This document shows, one piece after another, positions 35,383-43,958 of a stretch of 64,000 nt of DNA; within the stretch, counting starts at the first letter, position 1; every line of letters starts with the position of its first letter. This DNA is from JABCYV01 sp963696025. Lineage in GTDB: Bacteria > Acidobacteriota > Terriglobia > Terriglobales > Acidobacteriaceae. The notes under the pieces are model-generated. The model was not told the DNA's origin, searched no databases, and saw only the letters and a program-made list of their open reading frames with translations. The stretch lies in contig CAVOII010000014.1 in the NCBI GenBank assembly GCA_963696025.1, positions 248,001-312,000 of the forward strand, in the 5' to 3' direction. A program made the translations under genes and the position numbers.

Positions 35383-37200
35383 ATGATCTCTCCAGCCCTG
35401 CGCACTATCCTTCTTGTAACTCTACTGATTTCACCTCTGGCAGCATTAAGCCAGAATGTTCCGACGCAGCTCAACGAAGCTACTGTGGCCCAACTCCAGG
35501 CGGGGATGGCCGCGGGTAAGCTCACTTCGGAAGAGCTAACCAAGTATTACATCGCTCGCATCATCGCATTAGACCAGAACGGCCCTGGGGTCAATGCAGT
35601 GCTGCAGCTGAATCCCGATGCGCTGACCATAGCGCGCAGTATGGACGCGCTACGGAAACAAGGCCACCTGCTGGGGCCTTTGCACGGAATCCCGGTCCTG
35701 CTGAAGGACAACATCGACACTGGCGACAAAATGCAGACCACCGCGGGATCGTTCGCTCTATTCGGAAAACCGGCGCTTCAAGATTCTACGGTAGTTGCCA
35801 ATTTACGAGCAGGAGGCGCGGTGATCCTGGGGAAAACCAATCTGTCGGAGTGGGCCAACTTCCGCTCATTCGAATCCATCAGCGGCTGGTCGGGGCGCGG
35901 GGGTCAGACCAACAATCCCTATGGAATCGCTCGCAATCCCTGCGGCTCCAGCGCGGGGTCGGCTGCGTCGGCGTCGGCGAACTTCACCACCGTGTCTTTA
36001 GGCACGGAGACCGATGGCAGCGTCGTCTGTCCCGCTAACGCTAACGGTGTCGTTGGCATCAAGCCGACGATTGGCCTCACCAGCCGCGCCGGCGTCGTGC
36101 CCATCTCGCACACCCAGGACACAGTCGGCGTCCACGGGCGGACGGTTGCCGACGCGGCGGTAACGCTGGGCGTGATACAGAGCCGCACCTTCGATGGACG
36201 CGATCCGGCGACCGGCGGCGTTCCCCTCGGCTGGCAGGGAACCGGCAAGACGCGTCCTACGAATATTCCCACCGATTACACCCAGTTCGTGAATCCGAAC
36301 GGCCTGCAAGGCGCGCGCCTCGGCGTGACCAGGGTCGGACTGAGCGGATTCACCAACGTGACTACGCCCGCGGTGGTGCTGAACGCCTTCGAGGAAGCCG
36401 TGAAAGCGCTCACCAAGGCGGGCGCCACGGTGATCGACCTGGACGCTGCGGGCTTCAAGTTCGCGACAGCTGATGGCGAGAACATGGTGCTGTTCCACGA
36501 CTTCAAGTTCGATGTGGCGAAATATTTCGTCACCCGCACCGGCGTGCCGGTCGCAGGTGGAACACTACAGACAGCCATCAACTTCAACAATGCTCATGCC
36601 AACACTGAAATGCCGTTCTTCAATCAGGACATCTTTGATCTTGCGGTGACCATGCATGCTGATCCCAACTACGTCGATCCGCGCTTCACTTCAACCGAGT
36701 TTCCTAACGGCATGTCCTATAACGAAGCGCTCCAGCTTGACCACAACTCCGGGGTGAATGGGATCGATGCGGCGATCGCGCAGTTCCAGCTCGACGCCGT
36801 CGTGACGGCGACCGACAACCCTGCGTGGGCCACCGATCTGCTGTTCGGTGACCACTTCATCTACGGAACCTCGAGCATGGCAGCAGGGGCCGGATATCCC
36901 ATCGTGCAGGTGCCCGCGGGTATTGTGTTCGGCGTGCCCCTCGGCATCAGCTTCTTCGCGACCGCATTCAGCGAGCCCACGCTGATCAAACTCGCCTCCG
37001 GCTTCGAGGCGGCCACTCAAATACGCGCACACAATTTGCCAACGTTCGCGCGGACGGTACCGTTTGACCACATCGACGGCACCACGTTGCATCCCCCGAC
37101 CAGTGCACCTCCGGCGGACAACCCCCAAAGCCCGCAGGGAACACCACCGCCTACAGGTCGTGAGCAACAGCAAGGGGTTAAGATGCCGCACCACCTGTGA
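35383..37200 (+). CDS. exported amidase-signature hydrolase
   Basis: 605 aa. Signal peptide TILLVTLLISPLAALSQ; amidase-signature core with catalytic Lys in PVLLKDNIDTGDKM, and the Ser-cisSer region PCGSSAGSAASASANF followed by SLGTETDGSVVCPAN and GVVGIKPTIGLTS. The C-terminal 40 residues are Pro/Gln-rich and low in complexity. It hydrolyses amide bonds of an unknown substrate outside the cytoplasm. Ribosome site AGGAGG precedes the ATG. It stands 212 bp downstream of the arsenic operon and is not clearly part of it. Confidence 0.9.
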   Translation: MISPALRTILLVTLLISPLAALSQNVPTQLNEATVAQLQAGMAAGKLTSEELTKYYIARIIALDQNGPGVNAVLQLNPDALTIARSMDALRKQGHLLGPLHGIPVLLKDNIDTGDKMQTTAGSFALFGKPALQDSTVVANLRAGGAVILGKTNLSEWANFRSFESISGWSGRGGQTNNPYGIARNPCGSSAGSAASASANFTTVSLGTETDGSVVCPANANGVVGIKPTIGLTSRAGVVPISHTQDTVGVHGRTVADAAVTLGVIQSRTFDGRDPATGGVPLGWQGTGKTRPTNIPTDYTQFVNPNGLQGARLGVTRVGLSGFTNVTTPAVVLNAFEEAVKALTKAGATVIDLDAAGFKFATADGENMVLFHDFKFDVAKYFVTRTGVPVAGGTLQTAINFNNAHANTEMPFFNQDIFDLAVTMHADPNYVDPRFTSTEFPNGMSYNEALQLDHNSGVNGIDAAIAQFQLDAVVTATDNPAWATDLLFGDHFIYGTSSMAAGAGYPIVQVPAGIVFGVPLGISFFATAFSEPTLIKLASGFEAATQIRAHNLPTFARTVPFDHIDGTTLHPPTSAPPADNPQSPQGTPPPTGREQQQGVKMPHHL

Positions 37201-37321
37201 TTCATCTTCGGCTCCTCCGCCCGAGACTCTGGATGGTCCTTGCAAAGCCAAGTCTCGGGTGTAGGACGACGTGAGTGTGCGCGATATCCCGCTAGCGCGT
37301 GCGAGGTGATTTCGCGAGAAA

Positions 37322-37349
37322 CAAAAAGCGCCTCCGTTTCCGAGGCGCT
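37322..37349 (-). terminator. intrinsic terminator (minus strand) after the OppC-like gene
   Basis: Read on the minus strand: 8-bp stem AGCGCCTC / GAGGCGCT, loop GGAAAC-type, then TTTTTGT. It lies about 180 bp downstream of the permease stop codon. Confidence 0.8.
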
Positions 37350-37438
37350 GCAGCTTACTTACGCTTCCTTATGGACATCGTGTTTAGTGCGGTAGATTTG
37401 GCGTGATTCCCTAATATCCCGCTGGCGGTTGACTTGGG

Positions 37439-37460
37439 CCCTCTCGCTCCGGAAAGCGAG
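37439..37460. repeat. intergenic hairpin
   Basis: Arms CTCTCGCT and AGCGAGAG around CCGGAA. Next to the inverted pair of TGTAGGC repeats in the same spacer. Confidence 0.5.
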
Positions 37461-37465
37461 AGCAA

Positions 37466-37526
37466 TGCAGGCGCGCTCGCCCGTGCCGCACCGGATTCAA
37501 CACGGGCGAGGACGCCCACGTCTACA
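37466..37526. repeat. inverted pair of TGTAGGC-type palindromic repeats (copies 5a and 5b)
   Basis: A shortened copy in plus orientation (37466-37486, lacking the first arm GGCGTC) faces a full copy in minus orientation (37500-37526). The arms CTCGCCCGTG and CACGGGCGAG of the two copies can pair to form one large hairpin. The minus copy ends at the base next to the permease TAA stop, so it begins exactly at the gene end. Confidence 0.8.
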
Positions 37527-38405
37527 TTACAGTCCAACTTCGAGCCGCGAGCGCGGGTCCAGGAAATCCCGCAAGGCGTCGCCGATAAAATTGAACGACA
37601 GCACGGCCAGCATTACTGCCAAAGCAGGAAAGATAACAAGATGAGGTGCGTCGAAAAGGTGAGCGCGGCCGTCGTTGAGCATCGTGCCCCAACTTGCCGT
37701 CGGCGGCGGAACTCCCAGACCCAGGAAGCTCATGGTGGCTTCGGCGAGGATGGCGCCTGCCATGCCGATGGCTGCCTGCACAATCACGGGTTGAATAATA
37801 TTGGGAAGAATGTGACGCAGGATAACGCGCAGATCGCTTGCGCCCAGTGCCTTTGCCGCTTCCACAAATTCGCGTTCGCGCGCTGAGAGCACCTGAGCGC
37901 GCACCAGGCGCGCGTATCCTACCCAGCCACCGAGTGAAAGCGCGAGCACCAGATTAAAGATTCCCGGTCCTCGGAAGGCTACAAATGCGATCGCCAGCAG
38001 AATTCCCGGAAAGGAAAGAAACGCGTTCATTACCACGATATTTACAAAGCGATCGATGCCACCTCCATAGTAGCCGGCGACCGAGCCCACGACCAGACCC
38101 AAGGCCAGCGAAGCCGCAACCACGCAACTGCCGACCAGCATGGAGATCCGCGAACCGTATATCAGGCGGGAAAGAATGTCGCGGCCCAATTCGTCTGTGC
38201 CGCACCAGTGCGCCGAGGACGGCGATTGCAATCGTGAAGGTAGATCGATGTGAGCGGAGTCTTGCGGCGCGATCCATGGTGCAAATAGAGCAAAGATGAC
38301 AAAGACAATGACCAGCATGACGCCAATAGTCGCCAGAGGATTGTGGCGGGTCGCCTTGCGTAGGGAGATAGTGGCCGTGTACATGGCGAAATCAGCATCT
38401 ACCAT
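37527..38405 (-). CDS. OppC/DppC-type ABC permease, no partner genes beside it
   Basis: 292 aa. N-terminal helix (GVMLVIVFVIFALFAPWIAP), periplasmic loop HWCGTDELGRDILSRLIYGSR typical of OppC, five helices, and the EAA loop VEAAKALGASDLRVILRHILPNI that docks the ATPase. DppB, the solute-binding protein and ATPases are not adjacent; the next upstream gene encodes a GGDEF protein. It could be an isolated permease or a remnant of a larger operon; the reading frame is intact. Confidence 0.87.
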   Translation of the reverse strand: MVDADFAMYTATISLRKATRHNPLATIGVMLVIVFVIFALFAPWIAPQDSAHIDLPSRLQSPSSAHWCGTDELGRDILSRLIYGSRISMLVGSCVVAASLALGLVVGSVAGYYGGGIDRFVNIVVMNAFLSFPGILLAIAFVAFRGPGIFNLVLALSLGGWVGYARLVRAQVLSAREREFVEAAKALGASDLRVILRHILPNIIQPVIVQAAIGMAGAILAEATMSFLGLGVPPPTASWGTMLNDGRAHLFDAPHLVIFPALAVMLAVLSFNFIGDALRDFLDPRSRLEVGL

Positions 38406-38730
38406 ATCTCAAGTTGAAATTTGCGGTAATGAGGCAGGTGGTCCACCTTTGCGCTTTGGTGCAAAGGTGGGATTCCACAGCCCTCAACTTCTGTTATCCC
38501 ACGCCCGCGAGCGGCTGCAAAAAGGGATCGTCGCTTCCGATGTTATTAAGCCATCACAAGAAAAATTGAGTTCAGGCACAGCTAGAGCAAGGCTGGAATC
38601 CCAGGTCATTACCAATCCGATTCGGCCTGCCGAATCTCGCGATATTCGCGAGCAGGGGATAGACCGTTTCAATGAGCTGCTAGAAAGGCTGTTTGGCGAA
38701 CTATTTCCCCCTGAGGCTTTCTAGGATCCC
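38406..38730. other. 325-bp gap with three hairpins
   Basis: Between two minus-strand genes. It holds a CCACCTTT-family palindrome (38443-38470) and two back-to-back hairpins, ATTCGGC-CT-GCCGAAT (38620-38635) and CTCGCGA-TAT-TCGCGAG (38636-38652). I do not see a convincing gene; a plus-strand open frame here lacks protein-like composition. Confidence 0.5.
38443..38470. repeat. palindromic repeat, CCACCTTT family (copy 2)
   Basis: Perfect 10-bp arms CCACCTTTGC and GCAAAGGTGG around an 8-base loop GCTTTGGT; same design as 10437-10465. It lies 38 bp upstream of the OppC-like gene. Confidence 0.65.
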
Positions 38731-40599
38731 TTATCTGAGTTTGACAGGAGCCTCTGCCGGTAGATCAGGAGGCGAGCCGGCTGGAAGAAGCGTGCTGGCC
38801 TTGGTGGCCTCACAATCTTTCACAGTGGGAAGGGGATTCATGGTCTTTACCAAGTTGACTTCTCCGCGCTCTCCCTCCAGCAAACTTTCGACCATCATTT
38901 TTGTTCCGCCGACCGCGGCTTCATCCGGCGGAAGAATGCCGACGCTCTGATTTCTTCCCCAGGTCTTGGCCAGATACATGGCGCGATCGGCCAGATCAAT
39001 TACTTCTTCGGCGCATAGCCAGTCGACATCACTCTTGCTCCAAGGATAAGGCGCCCAGCCGATGGAGCAGGTTTTGCGGACCCTGATGCCGTGACCCAAG
39101 TCGAAAGGCTCGGCTGCGGTGACTTCCAGAATACGGCTGCAGAAGGCAGACGCTCCGGAGCGATCGGCTGACCGGCTTACTACCACGAACTCTTCCCCGC
39201 CCCAGCGGACCAGCACATCCGACTTTCTCATCACGCGGCCAAGACGCTCGGCAAACTTGCGGAGTAGTTCGTCGCCGGCCACGTGTCCATGCTCATCGTT
39301 GACTCGTTTGAAGAAATCTACGTCGACCATGAAGAAGATCAGGTCTCGATGGTCCACTGGCTGAAGCCGGCTTCCCTCGCTACGCTGATAGTCCCGCAGG
39401 ACTTGACCGACGTCGGCGGCCAGAGTCTCCTCCAGATAGCGACGATTGCGCACCCGGGTGAGAGGATCGGTGAGTGAAGCCTCCTGCAGTTCAAAGTTTT
39501 TTCGGGCAAGTTCGGTGCTGTGCTCTCGCAGCAGCTTTTCTTTGTGCACCAGGTCGCCCTGCAGGCCATGCATCTTATCGAGGTTCCGCTGTGTGACCGA
39601 AAGCAAGGACAGCAGTTCGCGGTCCTGCAAATATTGCTTGAGAAAGACGCACGCTGCCAGAGCGAAACCGGTCAGCAGTGAGATGACAAGACGCGACGTG
39701 TGGATCTGGGAATCCGAATTCGGCCAGAAAACCTCCCAAACTCCCATCAAAGGAACAGAGAGGACTGCAAGCATCGCCAGTTGTGGTGCAAGCCCAACGG
39801 TGCTTCGCCGATCTTCCGTCGAACTCTCACGACCGGCGTCCAGGCCCGCGCCTTTAAATCCGACCCAGATAAACCAACAGGCTGCCGCTACCATGGGAAC
39901 GTCGTACAGGCTTCCGGAGTGATACAAGCCCATGTCGATCGCAGTATTCGCCGATTGCGAACCGAATGCATACAGGCACGAGGCCACGAACAGATTTAGA
40001 TAGATTCTCTTCCACGGCCCTTGGGCACGCACCACCAGAATTCCCAAAGTCACGAGGAAGACAAGATTCTCCAGAAAATACAGCGTGTCGTAGCGGAGGC
40101 CGTAGATGTTGCTGTCCCGCGACAGGTATTGGTATGGCGCCACGACATAGGCATAAAGGAAAACCCACCAGAGCAGTAGGAGAAGAAGATTGAGCGTCTG
40201 CAAATAAAGCTTGCGGCGTCCCTGCGGCTGGTCGGGACGCAAAACCACCGCCGCCATCAGTGGCACGATATGGATGAAGAGCGCTGGGTCGCCAGACGAG
40301 TCATCGGGCATCGCCTTACGGATGAGGACCTCGTAGTAGAGCCAGGCCCACACGCTGATCGCCCAGAGGAAGCCGCTGCTCGCCAGAAATGCCCAGAAGA
40401 CGCGAATTTGCCCTTTGCTTCTCAGGGCGTTGCAGCTCATGACGCCAATCGCGAACAGGATCAGCACCAGCATGCTGACGTCCTCTTGCGCTGTAGCCAG
40501 AAAGCCTGGCTTCAGAGCAAGAGCAAGCACAACTTGCCCCAGCACCAACGCCGCGGAGGCAGCGATCCACCAGTGCGGGCGAATTTTTATCTCAGCGTG
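38731..40599 (-). CDS. membrane-bound diguanylate cyclase (GGDEF)
   Basis: 622 aa from the ATG at 40599 (a start 16 codons earlier is possible). Eight or more N-terminal helices up to about residue 310 form an unclassified membrane sensor, then a coiled coil (LLREHSTELARKNFELQEAS) leads into a GGDEF domain: LTDPLTRVRNRRYLEE, FFKRVNDEHGHVAGDELL, catalytic RWGGEEFVVV, preceded by the inhibitory RKSD (RxxD I-site) five residues before GGEEF. The signature predicts active c-di-GMP synthesis with product feedback. The C-terminal 50 residues form a polar tail. Confidence 0.9.
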   Translation of the reverse strand, partial: HAEIKIRPHWWIAASAALVLGQVVLALALKPGFLATAQEDVSMLVLILFAIGVMSCNALRSKGQIRVFWAFLASSGFLWAISVWAWLYYEVLIRKAMPDDSSGDPALFIHIVPLMAAVVLRPDQPQGRRKLYLQTLNLLLLLLWWVFLYAYVVAPYQYLSRDSNIYGLRYDTLYFLENLVFLVTLGILVVRAQGPWKRIYLNLFVASCLYAFGSQSANTAIDMGLYHSGSLYDVPMVAAACWFIWVGFKGAGLDAGRESSTEDRRSTVGLAPQLAMLAVLSVPLMGVWEVFWPNSDSQIHTSRLVISLLTGFALAACVFLKQYLQDRELLSLLSVTQRNLDKMHGLQGDLVHKEKLLREHSTELARKNFELQEASLTDPLTRVRNRRYLEETLAADVGQVLRDYQRSEGSRLQPVDHRDLIFFMVDVDFFKRVNDEHGHVAGDELLRKFAERLGRVMRKSDVLVRWGGEEFVVVSRSADRSGASAFCSRILEVTAAEPFDLGHGIRVRKTCSIGWAPYPWSKSDVDWLCAEEVIDLADRAMYLAKTWGRNQSVGILPPDEAAVGGTKMMVESLLEGERGEVNLVKTMNPLPTVKDCEATKASTLLPAGSPPDLPAEAPVKLR

Positions 40600-40812
40600 C
40601 ATACGGAAAACACACCAAGCCGGCATGGAGCGCCAGCGGGTTGGCAAAAGCTGTCCTAACGGTCCGCGGACACCACGGCCTCGCGCTTTCCCAAAACGTC
40701 ACATATCAAAATTGTTCAGAGGAATCTTATATGAGCGGCGCTGTGGCGAAAGTGACCCGAAGGGTTCAGTCGGGTTACTAATGTAACTGTCCCCGGAATT
40801 GACACTGGCCGA

Positions 40813-43800
40813 CTAGCCGCTCGCGCCGCAGCACCTTTTGTACTTTTTACCGGAGCCGCAGGGACAGGGATCGTTGCGGCCGATCTTGGCGGCACCGCGC
40901 ACGACTTGCTGGACAGGTTGCAGATCTCCCGATCCGGCCATACGAGCCTGGTCGAGTTCGCGGCGTTTCTTGCGCTGGAAGGCTTCTTCGATTTCATCGA
41001 CGGAAGTAGCCACGGCCCGCGACGGTCGGCGGCCATTACCGTCTCCAGCTATGCCGGGAATTGGAACGCCGGCTTCGGAACCGCCCCCTGCGGCAGCTAC
41101 GCCCTGAACCGCGACCGCCCCTCCGTCAGCTGGCCGCTCCAGAATCTGCATGAGGTACAGATAACGGACCGTGTCTTCCTGGAAGCGCTGCATCATGGCT
41201 TCGAACATGTCGAAGGATTCGCGCTTGTACTCGACCAGCGGATCGTGCTGTCCGTAGCCGCGAAGGCCGATGCCCTCCTTCAAGTGATCCATGTCTCGCA
41301 GGTGGTCTTTCCACTGGGAGTCGAGCACGCTCAGCATGATCATGCGTTCGTGATAGCGCATGGCGTCAGGACCGATGAGTTTCTCTTTTGCGTCGTAGCG
41401 ATCTTTGAGCTTGTCAAAAATCGCGTCACCCAGTTCCTGGCGGTTCAGTATCTCCGGCTTGATTCCTTCAGAAAGGATGTCGACACCGAAGCGAGTGAAG
41501 ATAGCGTCCTTCAATGACTTGATATCCCAATCCTCAGGATGAACTTTAACCGGGCAGAACTGATCCATCAGATCGCTGAGAATGCCCGAGACGTAATCCT
41601 CGAGGATGAGTTCCTTCTGCTCGACGCCTTCAAGCAACTGATGGCGGAGACCGTAAACGGCCTCGCGCTGCTTGTTCATGACGTCGTCGTACTCGAGCAG
41701 GTGTTTGCGAGCTTCGAAGTTCTGGGCCTCCACAGCCTTTTGCGCGGCTTCAATGCGCCGCGTGATCAGCCGCGATTCAATCGGGATGCCTTCTTCCATT
41801 CCCAGCCGCTGGAGCAGATTCGAAACCCATTCCTTGGCGAAGATGCGCATCAGGTCATCTTCGAGAGAAAGATAGAAGCGCGAGGAGCCGGGATCGCCCT
41901 GGCGACCGGCGCGGCCGCGTAGCTGGTTATCAATTCGCCGGGCTTCGTGGCGCTCGGTGCCGAAGATATGCAAGCCTCCCACTGCGGTAACTTCGTCATG
42001 TTCTTTGTCAGTCTGCTGCTTGTAGCGGTTGAATATTTCGGTCCACTGGTCGGTAGGCACGACGTATTCGTTGCCAGCGTAGTACCAGACCGTGCTCTTC
42101 GTCTCATCCACGTCGATCTGGATTTTCCCTTGGGCGGCGCGGAGCTGTTGCGCTAATCCCTTCTTCACGCACTCCTGCTTGGCCATGAATTCAGGATTGC
42201 CACCGAGCAGGATGTCGGTGCCGCGGCCAGCCATATTGGTGGCGATCGTCACCATACCCTTGCGTCCGGCCTGAGCGACGATCTCGGCCTCGCGCTCGTG
42301 ATACTTGGCGTTGAGTACGACGTGCTTGATGCCTTTTTTCTTCAGCAATTCGGAGAGGCGTTCCGATTTCTCGATCGAGGTCGTGCCAACGAGCACAGGT
42401 TGGCCGCTCTGGTTTAGCTTGTGGATCTCGTCGGAAGCAGCGAAATATTTCTCTTTCTCCGTACGATAGACGGTGTCGGGATTCTCCAGCCGCAACATCA
42501 CTTTGTTGGTGGGGATCACCATGACTTCCAGCTTGTAGATCTTGTCGAACTCCGGGGCCTCGGTTTCCGCCGTACCGGTCATCCCCGCCAGCTTCTTGTA
42601 CATGCGGAAATAGTTCTGAAAAGTGATGGTCGCCAGGGTCTGATTTTCACGCTCAATCTTGACGTTTTCTTTGGCTTCCACGGCCTGGTGCAGACCATCG
42701 GACCAGCGGCGGCCTGGCATCAGACGGCCAGTGAATTCGTCGACGATGATGACTTCACCATCTTTCACCACATATTCAACATCGCGGCGGTAGAGCGCGT
42801 GCGCCTTGATGGCAGTCTCGACGTGATGCTTCAAGTCCCAGTTCTCGGGATCGGCAATGTTGCCGATGCCGAGGAGTTGCTCGACTTTTTCCCAACCTTC
42901 GTCGCTGACCGTGATGGTCTTGTGCTTTTCGTCAATCACGTAGTCGCCGGTAAGTTGCTTGGGTTCGCCGGGAGCAACGTCGATCTCCTCACCGCGCTCC
43001 AGCTTGGGAATGATGCGGTTCACCTTGTAATACTTATCGGTGGACTCTTCGCTGGCGCCGGAGATAATAAGCGGCGTGCGAGCTTCGTCAATCAGGATGG
43101 AATCGACTTCGTCGACGATCGCAAAGTTGTGCCCACGCTGCACACAATCCTTCAGATCGAACTTCATGTTGTCACGCAGGTAATCGAATCCGAATTCATT
43201 ATTGGTTCCGTACGTGACATCGGAGGCGTAGGCTTCACGGCGTTCTTCATCATCGAGATCGTGAACGATGACACCAACACTCAACCCGAGAAAGCGATAG
43301 AGCTTGCCCATCCACTCGGAATCGCGCTTGGCTAGGTAGTCGTTGACGGTGACCACATGCACGCCGCGCCCACTTAGCGCGTTGAGATAGACAGGAAGGG
43401 TCGCAACTAGTGTTTTTCCTTCGCCGGTTTTCATTTCGGCGATCTTGCCCTGGTGCAGCACCATGCCACCGATCAACTGCACATCGAAATGCCGCATATT
43501 GAGTACGCGGCGGCCAGCCTCGCGGACCACCACGAAAGCTTCGACCAGGATCTCATCCAGAGCCTCATTGGTCGCCTGCCTGCGCTCGTCTTCTATTTGC
43601 TTCGCACGCTCAGGATCGGCTCCGGGCTCGTCCGGAATACGGCTGTGGCGTTGCTGAATCCGTTGGCGAAATTCATCTGTCTTGGCGCGTAGCTGGTCGT
43701 CCGAAAGCTTCTGCATCTCGGCCTCGAGGGCGTTGATAGCCTCCACCCGAGGCGCCAGGCGCTTGAGCTCGCGCTCATTCTTGGTGCCGAAGACCTTGGC

Positions 43801-43818
43801 AATGACGGTGTTGATCAA
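40813..43818 (-). CDS. secA: preprotein translocase ATPase SecA
   Basis: 1001 aa from a TTG start at 43818 that follows AAGGAA by about seven bases and gives the usual N-terminus (INTVIAKVFGTKNERELKRL); an ATG eight codons earlier gives an atypical extension. Walker A is MKTGEGKTLVATLP, Walker B region IVDEVDSILIDEARTPLIISG; the DEAD motor, helical wing and scaffold are full-length. The C-terminal SEC-C zinc motif CPCGSGKKYKRCCG binds SecB and ribosomes. It pushes preproteins through SecYEG. Confidence 0.97.
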   Translation of the reverse strand: MINTVIAKVFGTKNERELKRLAPRVEAINALEAEMQKLSDDQLRAKTDEFRQRIQQRHSRIPDEPGADPERAKQIEDERRQATNEALDEILVEAFVVVREAGRRVLNMRHFDVQLIGGMVLHQGKIAEMKTGEGKTLVATLPVYLNALSGRGVHVVTVNDYLAKRDSEWMGKLYRFLGLSVGVIVHDLDDEERREAYASDVTYGTNNEFGFDYLRDNMKFDLKDCVQRGHNFAIVDEVDSILIDEARTPLIISGASEESTDKYYKVNRIIPKLERGEEIDVAPGEPKQLTGDYVIDEKHKTITVSDEGWEKVEQLLGIGNIADPENWDLKHHVETAIKAHALYRRDVEYVVKDGEVIIVDEFTGRLMPGRRWSDGLHQAVEAKENVKIERENQTLATITFQNYFRMYKKLAGMTGTAETEAPEFDKIYKLEVMVIPTNKVMLRLENPDTVYRTEKEKYFAASDEIHKLNQSGQPVLVGTTSIEKSERLSELLKKKGIKHVVLNAKYHEREAEIVAQAGRKGMVTIATNMAGRGTDILLGGNPEFMAKQECVKKGLAQQLRAAQGKIQIDVDETKSTVWYYAGNEYVVPTDQWTEIFNRYKQQTDKEHDEVTAVGGLHIFGTERHEARRIDNQLRGRAGRQGDPGSSRFYLSLEDDLMRIFAKEWVSNLLQRLGMEEGIPIESRLITRRIEAAQKAVEAQNFEARKHLLEYDDVMNKQREAVYGLRHQLLEGVEQKELILEDYVSGILSDLMDQFCPVKVHPEDWDIKSLKDAIFTRFGVDILSEGIKPEILNRQELGDAIFDKLKDRYDAKEKLIGPDAMRYHERMIMLSVLDSQWKDHLRDMDHLKEGIGLRGYGQHDPLVEYKRESFDMFEAMMQRFQEDTVRYLYLMQILERPADGGAVAVQGVAAAGGGSEAGVPIPGIAGDGNGRRPSRAVATSVDEIEEAFQRKKRRELDQARMAGSGDLQPVQQVVRGAAKIGRNDPCPCGSGKKYKRCCGASG

Positions 43819-43958
43819 ATCGTGGTTCCTTGGCGGGCACACCCAGCCGGTCTGTTTAGAAGCCTAGCACATTAGATGCCAGGCCAAGGAGTGAAGTCTC
43901 GGAACGCAGGTGATCACTACAGTCATTGCATGCTCTAATGTAAGATTTTCCGCTGACG

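Noticed and set aside
37434..37886. Plus-strand open frame opposite the OppC-like gene
   Set aside because: Runs through two repeat copies and mirrors conserved permease codons.
40755..40790. Hairpin ACCCGA/TCGGGT downstream of secA as terminator
   Set aside because: Stem of six with a nine-base loop and only a weak T-tract; too weak to call.
42421..43335. 304-codon open frame antisense to secA
   Set aside because: It is the mirror of strongly conserved secA codons; composition follows the shadow pattern and there is no ribosome site.
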